DNA of 64,000 nt from Buddleja alternifolia (Eukaryota; Streptophyta; Magnoliopsida; Lamiales; Scrophulariaceae), in NCBI GenBank assembly GCA_019426215.1, contig CM033392.1:41656666-41720665 (forward strand), in the 5' to 3' direction. Under the pieces are notes generated by a model that saw only the letters and a program-made list of their open reading frames with translations, made no database searches and was not told the DNA's origin. Positions 23,858-35,583 of the stretch are shown piece by piece (the first letter of the stretch is position 1; each line of letters starts with the position of its first letter). A program made the position numbers and the translations under genes.

Positions 23858-26800
23858 ATGGCTTTTGACAAAATGCCTAAGTTGGTAGAATCAAACTATG
23901 ATTCTTGGAAACTTAGAGCATTCGCGTATCTATGTTCTTGCGAATGAACTGTGTATGTAATTTCAGATGGCCCCATTAAGATCATGAAAGTGATAACTCG
24001 AGCATCTGGAGCTGATGAAGCAACTCCAGATGGATATGTCGAGAAACCTAAGTTAGAATGGACGCCAAATGATAGAAAAAGAGCAAATCTAAACAATGTT
24101 GGATGAAGTGCACTTTACTCAGCGTTAGGAGACAATGATGCATTGTTCAACAAAATCAAGCAATGTAAAACTTCTAAAGAAATATGAGATAAGCTGGCTA
24201 TTGTGTGTGAAGGTTCAACACAAATGAAGGAGAACAAGCTCTCCATAGCCATGCAAAGATTTGAGCACTTTAAGATGCTGACCAATGAGACGCTAGAACA
24301 ATTGGACGCAAGGTTTACTTTGCTCATTACAGAGTTAGCGTCATTAGACAAGGAGTTGACCAACAAGCAAATGGTCAATAAGATTTTCAGAAGTCTTCCA
24401 AGCAAGTATTTGATTAAGACTGTTGCTATGAGAGAATTACAGACATTGGAGACTCTTACTCCAGAACATGTGTTTTCAGAATTAAAGGCATTTGAATTCG
24501 AATTAGGTGAAGCCCGCGACACATCGACTTCAACGACTGAATTAGGAGCTTTAATCACTACTACCAAAAGTAAGGGTAAAGCGATTAGTGAGGTGAAATC
24601 AACGGAATCCAATGAAGAAAAAGAGATAGCTTTATTGGTCAAGAAATTCAAGAAATTTCTAAGATATGAAAAGAGAAATCCTAGTGGACAAACTTCATTT
24701 CAAACCCCTCCCCCTGCACCAGCACCTCAATATCAAGCGCCAGTGTATTCGGCACCTCAACCAATAGCACTAGTTCCTTACCAAGCTCCTACAACTCCTA
24801 CTCAGAATCTCTCAGCGCCAGTTGTTTCAAAGCGATTAACCACTGAACAGAAAATGAAAACTAATTTGTGTTATAATTGTAGGAAATCAGGCCACTACCA
24901 GGTAAATTGCCCTTATCCAAATGTGTCTAAGCCCACAAGGCAAGACTATGCAGATAGAAACCAATTCAGGAGCAACCTTAGCCAACAAGGTTTGCTAGCG
25001 GAATCTGAACCATTCTCCGCACCTGAAGAGGATTTGGAATCATCAGATGAAAGCAGTGATGATGAGCCAACAAGCGACTCAGCGTTAATTTATCTCATGG
25101 CAAGAGATGATGAAGCGTCTGACGATTTGCTGCCTGAGGTAACCACCGAATTATCCCATCCTCTTTCTTAGGATGAATTACTTGACAAAGTTACTGAATA
25201 TTATAAAGATTGTCAAGATGCCGCCAAAATATATCAAAATCACTTCGCTATTATTTCATCGCTCACAAATGATGAAGTAACGCTCAAAACAGAGTTGCAA
25301 GTTCAGCAACAATGCATTGAGAAGAACTAATTGCTTGAGAGTGAAATTACTCAATTGAAAAGTGATCTTGATATAATAGTCAAGAGAGAAGCTGATCTGA
25401 TCGCTAGACTTGCCAAATCAGAGCAGCTCGTCTCATCATTATCAAAAGCTTCAAGAAAGTTGGATAATGTGACTGAGGTAACAAGAATGTTTGGTGAAAA
25501 GACCGGTTTAGGATGCAATAAATTCGGTAAACAACCAAATAAATCTAATGTTACGGCGAACAACAAAGGAAAGGGTGTTTTCTTTGTTGAGAAAGGTTCA
25601 AAAAGTCAATCCTAAATGAACCAAGCGACAATGGTACGAGGCCAAATGAGAAAGACAAAGCTGACTCAGGCAAGGGAAAGGCGAAAGCAAGTGATTCACA
25701 AAGACGGGTTCATCCAAACGCAATAAAATGGTTAATAAAATTTTCAGAAGTCTTCCAAGCAAGTATTTGATAAAGACTGTTGCTATGAGAGAATCACAGA
25801 CATTGGAGACTCTTACTCCAGAACATGTGTTCTCAGAGTTCAAGGCTTTTGAGTTCGAATTGGGTGAAGTCAGCGATACATCGACTTCAGCGACTGAATC
25901 AGGAGCTTTAATCGCTACCACCAAAAGTAAGGGTAAAGCGATTAATGAGGTGAAATCAATAGAATCAAATGAGGAAAAACATATGGCTTTATTGGTTAAG
26001 AAATTCAAGAAATTTCTAAGATATGAAAAGAGAAATCCCATTGGACAAACCTCATTCCAAACCCCTCCCCCTGCACCAGCGCCTCAGTATCAAGCACCAG
26101 TGTATTCTGCACCTCAGCCTCCAGCGCCAGTTCCATATCAAGCGCCTACAAATCCTACTCAGAATCTCTCAGCGCCAGTCATTTCCCAAGCGATTAACCA
26201 CTGAACAGAAAATGAAAACTAATTTGTGTTATAATTGCAGGAAATCAGGGCACTACCAGGTAAATTGCCCTTATCCAAATGTGTCTAAGCCCACATGGCA
26301 AGACTATGCTGATAGAAACCAATTCAGGAGCAACCTTCGCCAACAAGGTTTGCTAGCGGAATCTGAACCATTTTTCGCACCTGAAGAGGATTTGGAATCA
26401 TTAGATGAAAGTAGTGATGATGAGCCAACAAGCGACTCAGCAGTTATTTTTCTCATGGCAAGAGATGATGAAGCGTCTGACGACTCACTACCAGAGGTAA
26501 CCACTGAATTATCTCATCCTTTTTCTTATGATGAATTACTTGATAAAGTTAATGAATATTATAAAGATTATCAAGATGCCGCCAAAATATATCAAAATCA
26601 CTTAGCTATTATTTCATCGCTTACAAGTGATAAAGTAACGCTCAAAGCAGAGTTGCAAGTTCAGCAACAGTGCATTGAGAAGAACCAATCGCTTGAGAGT
26701 GAGATTACTCAATTGAAAAGTGATCTTGATTTAATAGTCAAGAGAGAAGCTGATCTGATCGCTAAACTTGCCAAATCAGAGCAGTTTGTCTCATCATTAT

Positions 26801-27058
26801 CCAAATCATCAAGAAACCTAGATAATGTGACTAATGTAACCAGACTTTTTGGTGAAAGGACCGATTTAGGGTGTGATAAATTTGGTCAAAAATCAAAAGC
26901 GTCTAAGGTTATGGCAAACAACAAAGGAAAGAGTGTTTTCTTTGTTGAGAAAGGTTCACAAAGTCAAACACTAAATGAACCTAGCGACAATGGTACGGGG
27001 CAAAATGAGAAAGCCAAAGCTGACCCAGGCAAGGGAAAGGTGAAAGCAAATGATCCAT
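23858..27058 (+). pseudogene. gag of element B, with internal duplication
   Basis: Starting at ATG 23858 this has the same layout as gag of A and E: KMPKLVESNYDSWKLRAFAY, capsid motifs (KENKLSIAMQRFEHFKM, ETLEQLDARFTLLITELASL, KIFRSLPSKYLIKT), a Pro-rich linker and a CCHC knuckle (LCYNCRKSGHYQVNCP). After that come an acidic stretch and a coiled coil (ESEITQLKSDLD.., AKSEQLVSSLSKA). From about 25727 the region beginning at IFRSLPSKY is repeated, giving two knuckles and two coiled coils. Stops near 23946, 24104, 24186, 25169 and 25328 inactivate the first copy. The second copy is open from about 26200 to 27058. Confidence 0.88.
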
Positions 27059-27083
27059 AAAGAGAATTTCGTCCAAACGCTCA
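24370..27083 (+). repeat. 1.36-kb tandem duplication within gag of element B
   Basis: 24370-25726 and 25727 to about 27083 are direct repeats offset by 1357 bp. Both start ATGGTYAATAARATTTTCAG and both contain the knuckle and coiled coil. The copies differ by several percent. Copy 2 shares variants with gag of element E (for example GAATCACAGACATTGG and TCAGCGACTGAATCAGGAGC) that copy 1 lacks. Confidence 0.88.
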
Positions 27084-27436
27084 AAAGGCTAAGGCTAAAT
27101 CTGGTCACTGTGAATCAAGCGCTAAGCGTCCAGCACCAAAAGTGTAACCCAAGCCAGCACCTAGGAAATACCAGCGTCAATATCCAAGACAGTCCAGATC
27201 ATATTATCAATACTATGATGATTATAATTGTGATTATGATTATTATTATAATCAAGGATACTACTATACACCCAAACAACACACACAAAACAATGTGAAA
27301 CCCAAGAAGGCCAGTATTCCTACAATGAAGACTAGGCAAATATGGATTCCTAAAGTTTTAATTCAAACCAAAGTTACTAACAATGAAGGACCCAAGACAA
27401 AATGGGTACTTAAGAATAATTAGAAATGTCCTTTAA

Positions 27437-28864
27437 ATGCAGGTACCTAGAGCCGACACCGATACTTCAGTTTGGTACTTTGATAGTGGATCGTTAAGAC
27501 ATATGACGGGTTCCAAAGATCTTCTCGTCAATTATCGAACTACCAATGATCCTCAAGTTATATTCGGTGATAACTCCAAAGGTAAAACCAAAGGTATAGG
27601 TATCATGCATAGGGGGAACATCATGATTAGTGATGTATATTATGTTGAGGGTCTTAAGCATAGCTTGTTAAGCATTAGTGAATTTTGTGATAAAGGCTTT
27701 GAAGTAAAATTTTCAAGTGACTATTGCTACGTTAACGATGCTAAGACTAAGTCTACTAAATTAAGAGAAAAAAGAACAAACAATGTGTATTTAGTAGATT
27801 GGGACTCTACAATTGATAACAACCCCACCTGCTTTGTTGCTGAAAGTCAAAATGAATTGGGTTGGTTATGGTATAGAAAAATGAATCACCTCAACTTTAA
27901 GGCAATCTCTAAGTTAATATCGCTAAATCTAGTAGAGGGATTACCTAAGGGTTCCTTTCAAAAAAATCGCTTATGTGATGCATGTCAAATGGGTAAACAA
28001 GTTAAATCATCTTTTAAGAAGAAACCATGCCTATCTACTTCTAGAGTTCTTGAACTATTACATCTAGATTTGTTTGGTCCTATTCAAATCATGAGTGTTA
28101 GTAGTAAAAAGTACTCGCAAGTAATAGTTGATGATTTCTCTCGCTATACATGGGTAGAATTCCTAACGACCAAAGATGAAACTAGTATCAAGCTCACATC
28201 GCTAATTCGTCAATTGCAAACTTATAAAGATTTAAAGGTGACGAGAATTAGAAGTATTGGAGGAACTGAATTTACTAACCAATTTGTTGAGAAGTTTTGT
28301 ATAGATTTTGGAATACTTCATGAGTATTTTGCCCACAGAACACCTCAACAGAATGGAGTTGCTGAGCGACGGAACAGAACTCTTAAAGAAACCGCTAGGA
28401 TGATGCTTGCAGAGTCTAAGCTGCCTCAAAGGTTTTGGGTTGAAGCTATCAATACCGCTTGCTACGCTCAGAACCGGTGTATGATCAACAAGAAACATGA
28501 GAAGACTCCATATGAGTTGTGGAAGGGATGTAAGCCTAACATTTCATATTTTCATGTATTTGGTTCAAAATGTTTCATTCATAACAATGGATCACAAAGC
28601 CTAAAGACGTTTGATCCTAAAGCAGATGAGGAAATCTTTTTAGGCTATGCCAAGAATGGAAAGAGTTTTTGCATCCTAAATAAGATAAAATCGAAGGTTG
28701 AGGAATCCATTCATGTTGTGTTTGATGATGCTCACCAAGAACAGAGTAAGGTTAATCCTGATGATGTAGGAATTGAAGATCATGCCCAACAAGCGTCACA
28801 AATCAATCTTGGTGATGATAGTGATGAGGAGGAGGATGATGAGATCTTTGTGCCTATTCCTTAA
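27437..28864 (+). pseudogene. protease-integrase of element B
   Basis: One open frame of 475 codons carries the protease (SVWYFDSGSLRHMTGSKDLL) and the integrase. The integrase shows the zinc-finger region (MNHLNFK.., CDACQMGKQVKSSF), the catalytic core (LHLDLFGPIQ, VIVDDFSRYTWVEFL, TPQQNGVAERRNRTLKETAR) and the end motif FHVFGSKCFIHN..GYAKNGKSF. The second catalytic Asp is lost: IRSIGGTEF stands where copia integrases read RSDxGxEF. The first zinc His (usual WHRKLNH) is Tyr-Arg here. The acidic tail (SDEEEDDEIFVP) and the following stop break the link to RT. Confidence 0.9.
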
Positions 28865-29193
28865 GGTTACTCGTGAGGTTACAACTGAGAATATTGTCAG
28901 AATCGCTAATGATCATGAAGAGAATGATCATCAACAACATATTGGAACTGTGAATGATGTAGCGACTTCGCCAGAGACAAATGAGGGTCAAGCGATTGAT
29001 AATCAAGAGTCTCTCAACCCGTTCCAATCAGACCGTAAATAGCTTAGAGACCATCCACCAGAGCTAGTTATTGGAGATATTGAAGCACCTGTTAGAACTA
29101 GGTCAGCTACAATCAATGAGGCCATGTTCGCAATCTCAAATGGAACCAAAGAAAGTGGATGAAGCGCTCAGTGATTCAAGTTAGGTAGAAGCA

Positions 29194-30660
29194 ATGCAAG
29201 AGAAGCTTAACCAATTTGAGAGAAGCAAGGTTTGGACGCTAGTACCAAGACCAACTCCCCAAGGAGTTATTGGAACTAGATGGGTTTTTAGGAACAAGAT
29301 GGATGAAGATGGCATTGTTATAAGAAACAAAGCCAGATTAGTCGCTCAGGGTTATTGTCAAGAAGAGGGTATTGATTTTGATGAGACGTATGCCCCAGTA
29401 GTCCGTCTTGAAGCGATTAGGATGTTCCTAGCGTTTGCCGCATTCAACAAGTTCACAGTATACCAAATGGACGTGAAGAGTGCATTCCTGAATGGTAAAC
29501 TCCAAGAAGAAGTTTATGTGGAGCAAACTCAAGGATTCATCAACAACCATGGCAAAAGTATGGTCTACTAGTTGGATAAGGCACTCTATGGCCTTAAACA
29601 AGCACCAAGAGTATGGTATGACACTCTCTCTATCTTCCTTATAGGTGAAGGCTTTTCAAAAGGCAGTGTTGATACAACGTTTTTTAAAATTACCCATAAT
29701 GAAGATATTCTCTTAGTCCAAATCTATGTTGATGATATTACATTTGGTTCTACTAATAAGCTATTGTGTGAGAAATTTTCGAAAATGATGCAAGAACAAT
29801 TTGAAATGAGTATGATAGGTGAATTAACTTTTTCCTGAGGATTACAAGTTAAACAACTCCCTAATGGCATATTTATAAACCAAGCTAAATATACACGTGA
29901 TATGATTAAGAAATTTGGTATGAAAAATGCATTATCTTCAAAAATTCCAATGAGCCAAATGCTTAAGTTACATAAAGATGAAAGTGGGAAGAAAATTGAT
30001 ATCACTAACTATAGAGATATCATTGGTTCACTCGTTTATCTTACCGCTAGTAGACCCGATATTATGTTTTCGTTATGCATGTGTGCACGCTTTCAAGCTG
30101 ATCCTAGAGAATCACACTTAAATTCTACCAAGAGAATCCTTAAATACCTAAAAGGCACACAAAATGTGGGCTTCTGGTATCCAAGGGACTCTCCTTTTGA
30201 ACTAATTGATTATTCAGACGTAGATTTTGCAGGATGCAAAATAGATAGAAAGAGTACTAGTGGTACATGTCAATTTCTAGGTGATAGACTAATTTCATCG
30301 CAGAGTAAGAAACAAAAATCCATAGCGACTTCTACCACTGAAGCAGAGTACGTAGCTGCTGGGAGCTGTTGTGCACAAATCCTTTGGATAAGGAAACAAC
30401 TTAGAGATTATGGAACAATCCTAGGTCCTACCCCAATCCAAAGCGCTTTAGCTATGACCCAAAATCCTGTCCTTCATTCCAGAACTAAACACATTGACAT
30501 TCGCTACCATTTCTTACGTGACCATGTTCAAAAGAAAGATATCTCCATGCATTTCATTGGTACTGACAAACAATTGGTAGATATCTTCACCAAAGCGCTC
30601 AACGAACAACATTTTCTCACTTTAAGAAGTGAATTAGGTATGATTGATTTAAATGCTTAA
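29194..30660 (+). pseudogene. reverse transcriptase-RNase H of element B
   Basis: The copia RT shows [70 protein letters not shown] and the catalytic YVDD (IYVDDITFGST). RNase H has YSDVDFAGCKIDRKSTSG, TSTTEAEYVAAGSCCAQILW, KHIDIRYHFLRDHV and DIFTKALNEQHF. In-frame stops at 29569 (after GKSMVY) and 29836 (after GELTFS), and loss of the usual CDN motif near 30447, show it is inactive. The frame is otherwise intact to 30660. Confidence 0.92.
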
Positions 30661-31523
30661 ATCATAGAGCATCATATTTTATAGGCATACAATTTAGGGG
30701 AATCCACTTTATGTTTATGTCTAAAAGCATGTCTTTCAAAATAGAATTTTAAAATTGTACTTGTCAGATTGATAAACGACTGTGATCAAAAATTGACTTT
30801 GAAAATTTTTGCTTTGATCACTAGCGTTTATACTTTATGCATAACAAAATCAATCTCTAATAAAATTAATTGAAAATATTTTTTTTAAAAGAAATTCAAG
30901 CGATTGATTTGTATCAAAGAATCCTCAGAGTTAAAATGAATATTATTTAAAAAAAAACTTCAGCGTTTAAGAATATTCCCACTTAACGCTAAGTATTTTT
31001 TTTAAATCCATGCATAGTTTTCATCGCTAAAGTTGTCGTGTGGATAAGTCCAAAAGATCAGATTTGACCACTGCCCACACGTGCCTATCAAATCAAACTG
31101 ACGGTTAATGATTCCTATCTAAAAACTAGGCGGTTCAGTGACTGCACATGTTTGAGTACGTGTCAGTGTACTATCAGGCACGTGTAACTCACCCTGAAAA
31201 TTTCAAAATTTTCAAACGTTTTCAAAAAGTAACTGCGGATCCCAATACTTCATATTTCACAGTAGTTAACCTATTTTACCGCACTTTTTGACATCCGTAT
31301 TTATGAATAAACGGCTCAGATTTGAATATTTTAATTTTCAAAATTAATAACTTAACTCGTGGCATTAATCCAAGCAACTGAAAAGTTATTTTTGCCTCTA
31401 TATAAATCTTTCAAAGTTTTTACAGCTAAATTTTATCACTCCCAAATTCTCTCCGCTGTAAAATCTCATTCTCTCTCAAGGAAAAAACTTTCTCTCTCTC
31501 ATAAAAGCTTTAACCTTTCATCA
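30661..31523 (+). other. spacer between pol and the env-like ORF of element B
   Basis: This AT-rich non-coding sequence has no recognised gene. It ends in a CT-rich leader (near 31440-31515) before ATG 31524. Element A has a similar spacer at about 52413-53160, with the same CACACGT..CCTATCA..ATCAAACTG and CGTGTCAGTGT segments. The spacer is therefore conserved in the group and may hold a promoter or splice site for the third ORF. Confidence 0.6.
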
Positions 31524-32054
31524 ATGTCACCCAAAACTTCCAAGTCTGCTACCGAAAAATCTTCCAAAACCCAGAAACTAGTCACTGTCAATGCCGGATT
31601 TCTTATCAACTGGGACTATCTCTTTGATAACCAGAATTTTCCTTTAAGGACTGTTCTTCCACTGGTCCAGGAATCTGGTTTGCGTGAAGTGATTACCTCT
31701 TTTTCAAACATCTATGAGGAAGAAACTCTTTCCTTTTTCCAGAACGCCAAAGTCTCAGAAGATGGAAACTCCATTTCTTGCACTTTCCCTTTCGCCCGAG
31801 AAACCTTCATTCTCACTCCCCAACTGATCTCATCTTTACTGCAATTACCAAACGAAGGAGGAGAAGTTGAAGACGTCAATCTTGGAGACGCCACCAAAGT
31901 ATGGGCACTGATCAAAAATGACAAAATTGAAGCCGCATATGAACCCAACTTTAAGAAAAATGATTTGAAGGGTGAATAAGTAATTCTTGCTGACATCTGT
32001 GCGAAGATGGTAGAGTGCAGGAAGGGCTCTTTCGATAAAATTACTAATATTCAG

Positions 32055-34673
32055 TGTTAGGAAATTTCATGTTCGATGTTCTGATGATGACAAGATAGGA
32101 TTCAATGTTAGACCACAAATAAAATGTAAGTTTATGTTTTCCACAGATCATTGTTTAAGCGTTTGAAAGTTTGTAATTTTGTTTAGGCTTGTAATTTTTA
32201 TCTTTGTAGGTTTTAGACTAAGTATTAGATACTGAATCGCTAATAGAATTCTAGGTGAGTCTATTAGAGAAGAAGTTGAAGATCAGCGTCTGAAGTCAAC
32301 CAGAGATGAAGATCTGTTTCTTAGCGTCCGTCAAACGCTAAAGGACCTTTTTCAGGATTTATGGATCAAGCGCTCAAAGCACTTAAGCGACCAATGACAA
32401 ATTCACCTGAAATAAATCCTCAAGTCACGAAGGAAATAAATGCAATCATTCAACGGATATTTATTTCCAACGGGAAATAAATTCAAATGCATTAAATGCC
32501 TGATAAGAGCATTAAATGTGATAAGCTACTGTGACCTGTGGACAAGCCACCTTTTTGACTAGAGTGTCAGAACTTCAGAGTTTATAGCTGCTACCATCCA
32601 ATCGGTGCCAGCAGTTTTTTCAGGAATGTCAGGCTTTAGGTAGAATCACGCGCTGCGTAAAAGGCATGCTCCTACATGTGTCCAACGGACAGATCCCAAG
32701 AATTGCCTATAAATACCTTACCTTCAGCAGACCCCAAAAAGCACGGTGCAAAATATTTACAAGAGAAAATTTCGTACACAAGAAAAAGCTTAGAATCTCC
32801 ATAGCCAAAATTCCTTCAAGCTTTTTATCTACATTCCAGACAGTCACAAATATCTCAAACATCTTCCAAAGAAGAAACCAAAATTCCCATCGAGATATTC
32901 CAAGTTGTTTGATCTTCCCAAATACAAACAAACCCTTGTGACAAGAACCTCAACCTTTCATCTGACTGAGAAAAGTTGTTGAAACTCATTACAGGCAGTA
33001 TTTCTGAGTGAGAGAAGCTTGTAGAAGACGATCGTCATTGGTGCTGAAATCTGTGTGATCAAGGAGCCCGAGATCATTTTCATTCTTTACTATCTTGTAG
33101 AAGATTCTGTGTGATTCTTTGATAATCATCTTAGTAATTTCCTCCAAGTGAAAAAGGAGAAGAAGGACGTAGCTGGGATTACATCACCCAGTGAACCTTC
33201 CAAATTATTGTGTCATTTATATTTTCCTGTCTTATATCTGTCATATTACATTATTCTAAAAGACAAGTAAGATTGCAAAGCGATTAAATTATCTAAAACA
33301 ACGCTAAAAATCATTTCCGCTGTGCTAACACTGATTAAGTGATCTAAGCGTTACCCTACTTTGGTAAATTGCTAAACTCACTAAGTCTAAGTTATCTTTA
33401 CTGAAGCGCCTGACCCAAGCGCTCAGCCTTCTAAGCGTTCAGATCTTTGAAAAGTAACACGAAATTTTTTAAGTCTAAAAAGACTTCAGGGTCTATGCAA
33501 CCCCCCCCCCCCTTCTAGACCCTTTCGTATGCCACTTGGGACCATCAAGTGGTATCAGAGCGGTTTAATTAGAAACCTAAGCGTTTCCGAGCATAACTGC
33601 TTGTTCAGATCCATTTGTTTTTTAACTTAGTCGCTTTAAATTTTCTCTTTAAAAACATCTCATTATGGCTTTCAACAAAATGCCTAAGTTGGTAGAGTCA
33701 AATTATGATTCTTGGAAACTTAGAGCATTCGCTTACTTGTGCTCATGCGATAGTGAAATGTTTGATGTAATTACAGGTGGTCCCATTCAGATTATGAAAG
33801 TTGTAACTCGAGCCCCTTGAGCAACCGAGGCCACTCCAGATGGTTACATCGAGAAACCTAAGTTAGAATGGACGCCTGAGGATCGAAAAAGAGCAAATCT
33901 AGATAATGTTGGACGAAGTGCACTTTACTCAGCATTAGGAGACAACGATGCATTGTTCAACAAGATCAAGCAATGTAAGACTTCCAAAGAAATATGGGAT
34001 AAGCTGGCTATAGTGTGTGAAGGATCAGTACAAATGAAGGAGAATAAGCTTTCCATAGTCATGCAAAGATTTGAGCATTTCAAGATGCAGCCCAATGAGA
34101 CGCTAGAACAATTAGACGCAAAGTTTACTTTGCTCGTTACAGAGTTAGCGTTATTAGACAAGGAATTGACCAACAAGGAAATGGTCAACAAGATTTTCAG
34201 AAGTCTTCCAAGCAAGTATCTAATTAAGATTGTTTCTATGAGAGAATCACAGACATTGGAGACTCTTACTCCAGAGCATGTCTTTTCAGAGTTAAAGGCA
34301 TTTGAGTTCGAATTGGGTGAACTCAGCGACACATCGACTTCAGCGACTGAATCAGGAGCTTTAATCGCTACAACAAAAAGCAAGGGTAAAGCGGTTAGTA
34401 AGATTGCAAAGCGATTAAATTATCTAAAAGAACGCTAAAAATCATTTTCGCTGTGCTAACCATGATTAAGTGATCTAAGCGTTACCCTACTTTGGTAAAT
34501 TGCTAAACTCACTAAGTCTAAGTTATCTTTACTGAAGCGCCTGACCCAAGCGCTCAGCCTTCCAAGCGTTCAGATCTTTCAAAAGTAACACGAAATTTTT
34601 GAAGTCTAAAAAAACTTCAGGGTCTATTCAACCCCCCTTTCTAGACCCTTTCGTATGCCACTTGGGACCATCA
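32055..34673 (+). mobile_element. deleted Sirevirus-like element E
   Basis: A 2619-bp copy lies in B's env-like ORF, flanked by TTCAG (32050-32054 and 34674-34678). It has a full 5' LTR (32055-33547), a PBS (33550-33561, TGGTATCAGAGC) and the first two thirds of gag. From about 34397 it has only the last 277 bp of the 3' LTR. Everything from mid-gag through pol, the env-like ORF and most of the 3' LTR is missing. The junction falls in a short AGT shared by the two ends. Confidence 0.93.
33665..34396 (+). pseudogene. truncated gag of element E
   Basis: From ATG 33665 this gives the same capsid as gag of A and B (KMPKLVESNYDSWKLRAFAY, YIEKPKLEWTPEDRKRANL, KEIWDKLAIVCEGSVQMKEN, KIFRSLPSKYLIK). 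One in-frame TGA lies near 33818 (after VVTRAP). It ends shortly before where the Pro-rich linker and CCHC knuckle should start, because the deletion junction fuses it to U5 of the LTR. The extra codons to 34436 are LTR sequence read in frame. Confidence 0.9.
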
Positions 34674-35562
34674 TTCAGTATAAAATGATGGTTGCTATTT
34701 TGACCAAGTTACAAGTTAACTGCTCGCTTTATATTTTTAATCGCTTCAAGGCAGCGATGGCCACATCCGTTAATCCCAAGCCTTACGGGATTGGGTTGAG
34801 TTGTATTTTAATCACTAGTGGGTTCGTTAACACCACTGGAAAGAAGATCCCTGCGCTTAAGTTCTATGGCAAGAAGATGATTGGCGAGTTGCTGAAACCC
34901 AGGCGTCGGGGTGGTGCAGCGGTTCCCAAAGAAAAGCGCAAGCGACTTCGTGCCGAAGGAACTGTTCGTAGAAATGATGAAAAGCAAACGACATCGTCTT
35001 CATCATCTTCATTAGAAGAGGAAGTGGTGGTCAAGCGACCTAAAAGAAAGCTAGGCTTAAAAGTCGCTGAGTCATCAAAGCCAGCAAAGAAGCAAAAGCC
35101 GGAGCCGGAGCCCAAGAAGAAACAGAAGTCTCCTTCTCCCAAATCACCATCTCTCCCTCCAGCGTTTCACTTCTCACCAGCAGAAGAAGAAGAAGAAGCT
35201 AAGGTAGAAGAAGTACCGCTTGCCCGAAGGCGTACTCCTCTCTCCACTCCAGCTGCATTGACAAGCGCTCCAGCAGAGCCAGTGCTTGAAGAACCAGCTA
35301 GTGTTCCATCTCCATCTGACGTTGTTCCAGAAATCAGCTCAAATCTTAAAGCCTATGCTCAATCTGAGAGGCTTTCTAGTGTTCAGGTCGGGTGTGAAGC
35401 AAATATTCCCATCCGTGCTGATCCTATCACTTCTTTTCTAGATTTAGATCCAAAAGAAGTCATTCCAGAGCCGGAGAAAACTGTTCCAACTGTTAAAACA
35501 GATCAAGCGACTAACAAAGTCGATGATAGTCCTCAGGGTAAGCGTTGTAGTATCTTATTTGT

Positions 35563-35583
35563 AATTTCTACTAAGTAGAAATT
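35563..35583. repeat. perfect 21-bp palindrome in element B's env-like region
   Basis: AATTTCTACT-A-AGTAGAAATT is a perfect inverted repeat around one central base. It lies where the frame of the env-like ORF is lost. It is a single copy. Confidence 0.8.

Noticed and set aside
34679..35578. 300-codon frame rich in Lys/Pro/Ser that looks like a host nuclear protein
   Set aside because: It lies in order inside element B's env-like ORF, starts at the right target duplication of element E, and has homologues at the same place in element A.
35563..35583. AATTTCTACTAAGTAGAAATT resembles the start of Cas12a CRISPR direct repeats
   Set aside because: Single copy, no spacers, no cas genes, plant nuclear DNA. 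It is a chance 21-bp palindrome in a decayed retrotransposon ORF.
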